In this document: positions 57,301 through 64,000 of the stretch, in pieces | Layout: the number at the start of each line of letters is the position of its first letter | Numbering within the stretch: the first letter of the stretch is position 1 | Source: Mya arenaria | Lineage: Eukaryota > Mollusca > Bivalvia > Myida > Myidae | Reading direction: 5' to 3' | NCBI RefSeq assembly: GCF_026914265.1 | Contig: NC_069130.1 | Span: 38,246,988-38,310,987 of the forward strand | DNA: 64,000 bases | Position numbers and translations under genes: made by a program | Notes under the pieces: model-generated | Seen by the model: the letters and a program-made list of their open reading frames with translations, nothing else | What the model was told of the DNA's origin: nothing | Databases searched by the model: none

Positions 57301-59208
57301 TAATTTAACAGTGATCCATGCATGTTTCGCCAAAACTTTTCAATCCTTACACTGAAAAGCGACGGAATAGTCGAGCGCGCTGTCTCTGTGACAGCTCTTG
57401 TTTTATATCAGATTCGATAAACTCGTGCAAAGATATTTCTGTACTCCTGTGTAAGAGGAGCGATTGGGAATTATATCGAGTGGACTACCTTTTGTGCGGA
57501 TCAGGTATGCGTTTATTGAAAACAATTTAGAATAGTATGGTTTGACCTCGTCACCGGACTTTAGACCCTACTTGACCTTGCACCTAATCAGATCAACGGA
57601 CTTTAGTGTAAGTGGGGGCCTCTATTCGACCTTGCACTTAATTATATCAACGGACTTTTCTGTAGGCGGGGGGTGGGGTCCCTATTTGACCTTCCACTTA
57701 ATTAGATCACTAGACTTTAGTGAAGGTGGGGTCCCTATTTGACCTTCCACTTAATTAGATCAACAGACTTTAGTTTAGGTCGGAGCCCTATTTGATCCAC
57801 CTAATTAGATATCACCGGACTTTAGTGAAGGTGCGGGTCCCTATTTGACCTTCCACTTAATTAGATCAACAAACTTTAGTGTAGGTCAGGGCCCTATTTG
57901 ATCCACCTACAGTCAAAGCGAAAACATTTTTTCCTTCACAGGGCATTGCGACAGGTAAACACTGAAAGTAGGTGCGGGTCCCTATTTTACCTTGCACTTA
58001 ATTAGATCAACGGACTTTAGTGTAAGTGGGCGTACCTATTTGACATTGCACCTAATTAGATCACCGGACTTTAGTGTAGGTGCGTGTCCTTATTTTACCT
58101 TGCACTTAATTAGATCACCGGACTTTAGTGTAAGTGGGCGTCCCTATATGGCCTTGCACCTTATTAGATCACCGGACGTTCGTGTACGTGAGGGCCCCTA
58201 CTTGACCTTGCACCTAATTAGATCACCGGACTTGACTTCAGTGAAGATGGGGGTCCCTATTTGACTGTGCACCTAATTAGATCAACTGACTTTAGTGTAG
58301 GTGGGGGTCCGTATTTGACCTTGCACCAAATTAGATCACGGGACTTTAGTGTAGGTGGGGGTCCGTAATTGACTTTGCACCTGATTAGATCACCGGACTT
58401 TAGTGTAGGTGGGGGTACGTAATTGACTTTGCACCTGATTAGATCACCGGACTTTAGTGTAGTGGGGATCCGTAATTGACTTTGCACCTGATTAGATCAC
58501 CGGACTTTAGTGTAGGTGGGGGTCCGTAATTGACTTTGCACCTGATTAGATCACCGGACTTTAGTGTAGGTGGGGGTCCTTATTTGACCTTGCACCTGAT
58601 TAGATCACCGGACTTTAATGTAGGTGGGGTCCGTATTTGACCTTGCACGTAAATGGTAATTAGATCACCGGACTTAAGTATAGATAGATAGATAGATACG
58701 TGGGGTCCCTATTTGACCATGTATCTAATTAGATCACATGACTTTAGTATAGGTGGGAATCCCTAATTGACCATGTACCTAATTACTAGGAGATCACCGG
58801 AATTAAGTGATGGTCGGGGACCCTATTTGACCTTGCATCTAATCAGACCAACAGACTTAAGTGTAGGTGGGAGTCCCTATTTGACCTTATTAGAAGCGAG
58901 GCCAAACCAAGGTTGCGTACCGATGGGTCACGACCTGCAAGTCGTGGGAACGAGTAATTTAGTCGTGATCACGAGATAAAAAAATAGTTTTATTTACACA
59001 TGTCACCTTTATGACAACGTACATACACTTTCTGATGTAGTAAAACTGTTTTCCGTTAACATTTTGTCTTTATAATATAAGTTTATAGTTTATATTATTT
59101 TGTAAAATAGCCTTTGAATTATTGGATGTCTTGATCTGTTTTGTTGACAGCTGCAAACAGACGATTTCAAGATCAGTGCTGAGAACGAAGGGGAGATATT
59201 GAAGGAAG
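53788..59208 (+). CDS. DZIP3/CXorf38-like HEPN-type protein, N-terminal part (3 exons, continues past window)
   Basis: Three exons, 53788-54345, 54882-55040 and 59151-59208, join in frame (phases 0, 0, then 1) to 258 residues. The product resembles the N-terminal domain shared by bivalve 'E3 ligase DZIP3-like' and CXorf38-like proteins: an N-terminal helix (YRELLGNEEAQNWVKAALAL), a Cys-rich module with CAHC at 61-64 and further Cys at 72, 78, 84, 89, 97 and 102, the WEIGKCFLPPDGY block at 133-145, then helical VRDIGRRVRHSHDQRVKDTE and LQTDDFKISAEN. In molluscs this domain is often the sensor/adaptor end of larger proteins with RING, NACHT or death domains, but no such domain is visible here. 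Exon 3 ends in phase 1 at GAA G|GTAAGC and no following exon is recognisable before 64000. Family assignment is from recall of the motif set. Confidence 0.75.
54396..54677. mobile_element. TTAA-flanked MITE, family A, diverged copy in DZIP3-like intron 1
   Basis: TTAAAGCTGCACTCTCACAG ... CTGTGAGAGTTCAGCTTTTAA, 282 bp, only 50 bp past the exon donor. Confidence 0.8.
54882..55040 (+). CDS. DZIP3-like exon 2 (residues 187-239)
   Basis: Acceptor ATTTAAG, then VRDIGRRVRHSHDQRVKDTE to AVDQLKK, donor AAG|GTACAA, phase 0. The last half of this exon and its donor recur as decayed tandem copies immediately downstream. Confidence 0.85.
54960..55545 (+). repeat. Tandem ~80-bp repeats derived from the end of DZIP3-like exon 2
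   Basis: The true exon end (GAGGCACAACACGCTGTGGA then TCAGCTTAAGAAGGTACAAA) is followed by about six decayed copies, e.g. AAGGCACAACAAGCCGTGAA-ACAGATTAAGCAG and AGGCACGACATGCCATGGAA-CAGATTAAACAGGT. Several keep a donor-like AGGTATG/AGGTTTG and the following ACATGATAGATGACACAACT. Two more copies lie at 55776-55917. Confidence 0.8.
55776..55917 (+). repeat. Two further exon-2-derived repeat copies
   Basis: GACACAATTAAACTAGCATA ... CACCAGGTATGAACTTATAT and GACATAACGAAACTATCATA ... CTGATAAAAGGTATGC resemble the 54960-55545 units, separated from them by about 230 bp of unrelated sequence. Confidence 0.65.
55931..57401 (-). mobile_element. Helitron-like satellite 4 (same family as 46.5 kb, opposite strand)
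   Basis: Read on the minus strand it begins ACAAGAGCTGTCACAGAGAC-AGCGCGCTCGACTATTCCG and ends in a CTTATTCTTCGAATAGTGG-AGCTAAAAA tail. In between are about eight ~180-bp units (plus-strand GGTTAAGGTTTTGCGTGCAA, ATAGGTTAATATCTCAGCAA). The termini match the 46467-47720 element; the internal units are unrelated to it. Confidence 0.75.
57542..58890. repeat. 54-bp tandem array, about 24 copies, in DZIP3-like intron 2
   Basis: Unit GACCTTGCACCTAATTAGAT + CACCGGACTTTAGTGTAGGT + GGGGGTCCCTATTT. The length is a multiple of three, so long stretches translate as an 18-residue repeat (LTLHLIRSPDFSVSGRPY). A non-repeat stretch at about 57910-57970 splits the array and GATA units interrupt it at 58681-58697. 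Confidence 0.93.
59151..59208 (+). CDS. DZIP3-like exon 3 (residues 240-258)
   Basis: Acceptor TTGTTGACAG, then LQTDDFKISAENEGEILKE, donor G|GTAAGC, phase 1. It joins exon 2 to read DQLKK-LQTDDFKIS, which fits the family. It lies 4.1 kb downstream of exon 2 across a repeat-packed intron. Confidence 0.75.
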
Positions 59209-59451
59209 GTAAGCGATGCTTTTGATCAAATTGACGTATATGGATATGGAACTGTGTGTAGGGTGGTTTATGTAAAGAGCTAGCTTGGGGTTGCTTATGA
59301 GAAGTAGGGTTTAGGTCACTGTTTCTAAGAAAGAAAAATGGTTTCCGCCCACTAACTTTCGTTAAGAAAGATAAGATAGTGTTGAAACTCTGCATTTCTA
59401 GCACACCGAATAGGCATTTCCGGTGACGTCAGCCGTGCTGGAATTTAAGTA

Positions 59452-59586
59452 TCATGTGTTTCCGGTACGGATAGAAAAATCCGACACGAGGGCACGCGCG
59501 TAAGCCGGTAACGAGGCTTTCCGAGTTATCGGACACGCAGCGTGCCCGAGGGTCGGAATTTTCGATCCGGACCGGAAACACATGAT
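59452..59586. repeat. ~135-bp palindromic element, copy 1
   Basis: Ends ATCATGTGTTTCCGGTACGG and CCGGACCGGAAACACATGAT; both halves carry AAAAATCCGAC/GTCGGAATTTT and GGGCACGC/GCGTGCCC. The GC-rich centre contains GTAACGAGGCTTTCCGAG. Confidence 0.85.
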
Positions 59587-60196
59587 TAATTTTGTTTTTT
59601 GCATATCTTAAATTATCAATTTGTGGAAAAATTGACGTAGAAAACGCACTTTTGTGCATTTCACCAAAGCGCTTGAATACTTGTATATTTAATTGCGCTT
59701 TATTGAAATGGCATAATTTACTTTTCATATTCCATACAAGAAAAGAAATAAGAAGTGGCGCGTTGTTGCGCGTGACTCCTCTTACATGGGGTGTGTAAGA
59801 CAGGTTTTTTTCCACCACTGGTCACATGACCGGAAACACACGTCCGGTATGCAAGTAAATTCCATCTGGCTCCCCTGCCATGCCAGATGAGTCACGCGCT
59901 GTGACGTAATACTTTCTATTTCTTTTATTATACACTTTATGTAACTATAATTATGAGATTTCAATAGATGAGTGCGATAAATATTAACTTTAATATACCT
60001 TCAAAACAAAAAGTAACCCTTAAAAGACGTGATACTTAGAAACTTATTGACGTATGCCGTGAATAAAACTTACTGCGCGTCATGACGTGAGTAAACATCA
60101 TCGCACGCCTTTTTTGGTAAAATGTACAAACATGCGCTTTTCCATGTATTTTTTCACAAAATATTGTAATTCAAGGTATGCTAGAAAAATGTCTAT

Positions 60197-60335
60197 CATG
60201 TGTCGGTTCCTCGGTTCCAGATCGAAAAATCCGACCCTCGGGCACGCTGCGCAGCCGGTAATTCGGCAAGCCTCGTTACCTGGCAACGCAGGCGCCATCG
60301 AGTCGGGGGGTTTCTCTATCCGGACGTGTGTTTTT
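60197..60335. repeat. ~135-bp palindromic element, diverged copy 2
   Basis: ATCGAAAAATCCGACCCTCG ... GAGTCGGGGGGTTTCTCTAT with the centre CGGCAAGCCTCGTTACCTGG; outer ends are degraded. Confidence 0.7.
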
Positions 60336-60340
60336 ATTTC

Positions 60341-60975
60341 TTTTATTGTATGGTTTATGAAAAGTATAGTATGCAATTTCAATAAAGCGGAATCATAAAT
60401 ATAAGTATACAATACTTTTAATTAAAATTGAAAAGAAATAATCGTAAAAGCGCGATTTTTAAAGGAACTATTTGACGTCGATAGTGATTTAAAATGACTG
60501 CGCTTTATAAAGTCAGTACACAACGTCGCACGCGCTTTTTGCTGAAATGTACTAAAGTACGTTTTCTACGTCAATTTTTCCACTAATTCAAGTATGCAAG
60601 AAAAAACATCAATCATGTTTTTCCGGTCCGGATCGAAAAATCCGACCCTCGTCCACGCTGCGTGACCGGTAACTCGGAAAGCCTCGTTACCGGCTTACGC
60701 GCGTGCCCTAGGGTCGGATTTTTCTATCCGTACCGGAAACACATGATAGATACTTATAAGAACTCATACAACCTTTAACTTATACAGTCATTACACTATT
60801 GCTGCCTTTCTTCTTACCAAGCGTCTTGTGATATTTCTGCTTCTTATCACCTGTACCAAGCGTCTTATGATATTTTTGCATACCGGACGTGTGTTTCCGG
60901 TTATGTCAGCAGTGCTGGAAAACCCCGTCTTACACCCCCTATGTTAGATGAGTCACGCGCATCCACGTGTCATTT
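60341..60975. repeat. Longer repeat carrying palindrome copy 3 and AAGCGTCTTGTGATA units
   Basis: Order: TTATGAAAAGTATAGTATGC block, GTCGCACGCGC block, palindrome 60612-60748 (ATCATGTTTTTCCGG ... CCGGAAACACATGAT), then two CCAAGCGTCTTGTGATAT units (60815-60880). The same order recurs at 63066-64000. Confidence 0.75.
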
Positions 60976-61669
60976 TTTATTATGTCTCCCCCTCTCTGGG
61001 GGAGACATATTGTTTTTGCCCTGTCCGTCAGTCCGGTAGTCCGTCAGTCCGTCCGTACGTCACACTTCGTTTCCGATCGATAACTGGAAAACCGCATGAC
61101 CTAGGATCACCAAACTTGGTAGGGAGGTTGGTCGTGAGGTGTAGAGGATCCCTATTGTTTTTGGGGTCACTAGGTCAAAGGTCAAGGTCGCGGCGACCCC
61201 CAATATAAAAAACATTTCTGCTCAAAATCTTGAGAACGGTTTGACCTAGGTTCACCAAACTTGGTAGGGAGGTTGGTCATGAGGTGTAGAAGATCCCTAT
61301 TGTTTTTGGGGTCACTAGGTCAAAGGTCAAGGTCGCGGCGACCCCCAATGTAAAAAACATTTCCGCTCAATATCTTGAGAATGGTTTGACCTAGGTTCAC
61401 CAAACTTGGTAGGGAGGTTGATCATGAGGTTTAGAAAACTCCTATATTTTGGGGGGTCACAAGGTCAAAGGTCAACGTCGCTGTGACCTCTAATGTAAAA
61501 AAATATTTCCGTGCAATATCAGGAGAATGCTTTGATCTAGGTTCACCAAACTTTGAAGTGAGGTTGGTCATGATGTCTAGATGATCCCAATTGTTTTGGG
61601 GGTAACAAGGTCAATAGTCAAGGTCGTGGTGACCTTCCATGTAAAAATCATTTACGTGTAATATCTTTA
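60976..61669 (-). mobile_element. Helitron-like satellite 5, 3' part only
   Basis: On the minus strand the 3' end is a GTCTCCCCCAGAGAGGGGGA-GAC hairpin followed by ATAATAAAAAA. CCGT/ACGG-rich sequence and four ~145-bp units (plus strand AGGTCAAAGGTCAAGGTCGC, TTCACCAAACTTGGTAGGGA) follow. Truncated where the next element begins. Confidence 0.65.
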
Positions 61670-63065
61670 TGTCTCCCCCATTCATGGGGAGACATATTGT
61701 TTTTGCCCTGTCCGTCAGTCAATCCATCAGTCTGTCAGTCAGTCAGTCAGTACGTCACACTTCGTTTCCGCCCAATAACTATAGAACTCTTAGACCCAGG
61801 AACTTCATACTTGGTATGCTAGTTGGTCATGACTAGTAGATGACCCCTATTGAATTTGGGGTCACTAGGTCAAAGATCAGGGTCAACGTGACCTTGAGGT
61901 GAAGAAACGGTTTCCACTCAATAACTAAAGATCCTTTGGGTCCAGGAACTTCATACTTGGTATGCTAGTTGTTCATGACTATTAGATGACTCCTATTGAT
62001 TTTGAGATCAAAAGGTCAAAGGTCAAGGTTACCTTCAGGTAAAAAATGTTATGTTGGCAGTGACCTTAAGCTTAAAAATGGTTTCTGCTCAATAACTAAA
62101 GAAAGCTTGTACCCAGGAACTTCATAGTTGTTCATGACTAGTAGATGACTCCTATTGATTTTGAGATCAGTAGGTCAATGGTCAAGGTCACCGTGACCTT
62201 GAGGTGAAGAAACTGTTTCCGCTCAATAAATAGAGAACGCTTGCAACCAGGAATTTCATACTTGGTATGCTAGTTGGTCATGACTAGAAGATGACCCATA
62301 TTGATTTTGAGATCACTAGGTCAAAGGTCAAGGTTGCCATGACCTTGAAGTGAAGAAAAAGTTTCCGCTCAATAACTAAAGATCCTTTGGTTTCAGGAAC
62401 TTCATACTTGGTAAGCTAGTTGTTCATGACTAGAAGATGACCCCTATTGATTTTCAGATCAAAAGGTCAAAGGTCAAGGTTACCTTCAGGTAAAAAATGA
62501 TACGTTGGCGGTGACCTTAAGCCTAAAAATGGTTTCTGCTCAATAACTTAAGAACGCTTGTACCCAGGAACTTCATTCTTGGTACGCTAGTCGGTCATGA
62601 CTAGTAGATGACCCCTATTGATTTTGAGATCAGAAGGTCAAAGGTCAAGGTTGCCATGACCTTGAGTTGAAGAAATGGTTACCGCTCAGTAACTAAAGAA
62701 CACTTGCACCCAAGAACTTAATACTTGGTATGCAAGTTGGTTATGTAGATGATCCCTATTGATGTTGTGATCAGTAGGTAAAAGGTCATGGTCACGATGA
62801 CTGTGAGCTGAAAAATGGTTTCCGATCAATAATTGAATAACGCTTGCGCCCAGGAACTTCATACAATGCAAACTTCGTTTACATTTTCCATGATTAATCA
62901 ACAACACTTTCTTCTCTTCACTATTTAATATAATCGAATAAACCAAACTTCACTGTTGGTTTGTCTCCAGTCCAAAGTTACAAATTTCATGTCCATCATT
63001 TATTTTTTCTCAGCTACGACCACACAATAGGGGAGACAAGCGCTTTTTCAAAAAAGCAATCTCTA
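61670..63065 (-). mobile_element. Helitron-like satellite 6
   Basis: A related element in the same orientation: hairpin GTCTCCCCATGAATGGGGGA-GAC at its minus-strand 3' end, CAGTCAGTCAGTCAGT run, about eight ~145-bp units (GGAACTTCATACTTGGTATG, CTATTGATTTTGAGATCA), and a far end near AATAGGGGAGACAAGCGC at 63027-63044. Confidence 0.65.
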
Positions 63066-63754
63066 GTTTCTTTTATTGTTTTGTTTATGAAAAGTATATT
63101 TAACCATTTCAGTAAAGCGCAATCAAATATATAAGTATGCAAGACTTTTGATTAAAATTGGAAATAAATAATCATAAAAAAACGCGTTTTCAGAGTAACT
63201 ATTTGACATCAATATTTATTTAAAATAATTGGTTGTCCGGTTAGCGCACTCGCTTCTCACCTAAGCGACCCGGGTTCGATTCCCGACATGGGCGCATGTG
63301 AGTTTGGTTTGTGGTCACCAAGCCGGACAAGTGGGTTTCCTCCGGGTTCTTCGGTTTCCCCCAAAACACAAGACCACACTCTCGCGTAATATCGTGCCAA
63401 CGAGAGTGATTAATATAATTTTGTAATAACTTGTTTCACAATCGTTGTAAACTAAATATGTTAAAACTAAACTAAAATAATTGCGGTTTATGACGTCAGT
63501 AAACGATGTCGCACGCGCTGGTTCGTAAAATGTACATAAGTGCGTTTTTTATATCAACTTTACCACAATTTGATAATTTTAGATGTGCAAGAAAATATAT
63601 CAATCATGTTTTTCCGGTCCGAATAGGAAAATCCGACCCTCGGGCACGTTGCGTGGCCGGTGACTCGGCAAGCCTCGTTACCAGTTTACGCGCTTGCCCC
63701 CGGGTCGGACTTTTCTATCCGTACCGGAAACTTGTGATATATACTTTTAATGTT
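63066..63754. repeat. Second copy of the palindrome-bearing repeat, split by a SINE
   Basis: TTATGAAAAGTATATTTAAC block, SINE at 63232-63472, GTCGCACGCGC block, palindrome copy 4 at 63602-63738 (ATCATGTTTTTCCGG ... CCGGAAACTTGTGAT). Collinear with 60341-60748. Confidence 0.75.
63232..63472 (+). mobile_element. tRNA-derived SINE with 11-bp target duplication
   Basis: tRNA-like head with a good anticodon arm (CGCTT-CTCACCT-AAGCG) and box B GGTTCGATTCC, a body with TGGGTTTCCTCCGGGTTCTT and CGGTTTCCCCC, and an A-rich tail. TAAAATAATTG occurs at 63221-63231 and 63473-63483. The body resembles the Nin/RUDI-type SINE domains described in molluscs and cnidarians (from recall). Confidence 0.85.
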
Positions 63755-64000
63755 GCTTCTAATCGTCTTATGATAATGCTGCTACGTATATTCTGCAACA
63801 AGCGTCTTGTGATATTGCCGCTACTTATCTTCTGTACTAAGCGCCTTGTGATAATGCTACTTCTTATCTGCTGAACTGAGCGTCTTGTGACAATGCTGCT
63901 TTTTATTGTCTGTACCAAGCGTCTTGTGATAATGCTGCTTCTTATCTTCTGTAACAAGCGTCTTGTAATAATTCTGCCTCTGATCTTTATGTACCAAGCT
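63755..64000. repeat. ~40-bp tandem repeat at window end
   Basis: About six units of CAAGCGTCTTGTGATAATGC + TGCTTCTTATCTTCTGTAC, running out of the window. Two units of the same family lie at 60815-60880. Confidence 0.88.

Noticed and set aside
57411..57525. Extra DZIP3-like exon (ATATCAG acceptor, GATCAG|GTATGC donor)
   Set aside because: Its only open phase does not fit exon 2 (phase 0), while the 59151 exon joins exon 2 perfectly; it also borders a satellite end.
59429..60412. Frames of 100-129 codons around 59.4-60.4 kb
   Set aside because: They read through palindromic repeats in both directions; similarity between them reflects the repeat, not a protein family.

Overview
The window is a piece of an AT-rich, intron-rich, repeat-laden animal genome, most likely a bivalve mollusc. 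The evidence is long introns with GT-AG junctions, almost no long uninterrupted reading frames, and many non-autonomous elements built like the bivalve 'pearl'/Helitron-like repeats (tandem ~145-180 bp core units, in one case followed by an ACGG microsatellite). No prokaryotic or viral gene set is present.

Two protein-coding genes can be supported. (1) A complete vigilin (HDLBP) gene lies on the minus strand. I reconstruct 22 coding exons between 34521 (start codon) and 15056 (stop); every junction is GT-AG and in frame, giving 1254 residues with one degenerate N-terminal KH-like unit and 14 recognisable KH domains. A 5' UTR acceptor sits at 34568. A plausible distal first exon and NF-Y-type promoter lie near 43.03-43.11 kb. 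(2) On the plus strand, three in-frame exons (53788-54345, 54882-55040, 59151-59208) form the N-terminal part of a DZIP3/CXorf38-like HEPN-type protein that continues beyond the window. A CpG-rich segment with a GCGCATGCGC palindrome and a possible first exon lies upstream at 48.35-48.59 kb.

Layout: 0-3.5 kb, intergenic with several MITEs; 3.9-10.8 kb, a TIR-bounded ~6.9 kb segment with CCAGG at both flanks; 11.0-11.8 kb, a 31-bp minisatellite; 12-15 kb, AT-rich intergenic and vigilin 3' flank; 15.06-34.57 kb, vigilin, whose introns carry two Helitron-like satellites, several MITEs and a 49-bp minisatellite against an exon; 35.2-36.2 kb, a hAT-like element with an 8-bp duplication; 37.1-37.9 kb, a decayed reading-frame relic; 39.56-42.63 kb, a 3.1 kb transposon with a 9-bp target duplication, a ~155-bp internal array and a frameshifted SGNH-hydrolase-like gene fragment; 43.7 kb, a foldback MITE with an AT core; 46.5-47.7 kb, another Helitron-like satellite; 49.15-51.0 kb, a three-level nest of MITEs; 52-54.7 kb, SINE-like and TTAA-flanked elements; 53.8-59.2 kb, the DZIP3-like gene, whose intron holds decayed copies of the end of its own exon 2, a Helitron-like satellite and a 54-bp array; 59.4-64.0 kb, a cluster of palindromic repeats, two Helitron-like satellites and a SINE with an 11-bp duplication.

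The most unusual structures are the gene-fragment-carrying transposon at 39.6-42.6 kb, the exon-2-derived repeats at 55.0-55.9 kb, and Helitron-like elements of different sequence that share ACAAGAG-hairpin starts and hairpin-GAGCTAA-type ends, some carrying regular arrays of nuclear-receptor-like half-sites.
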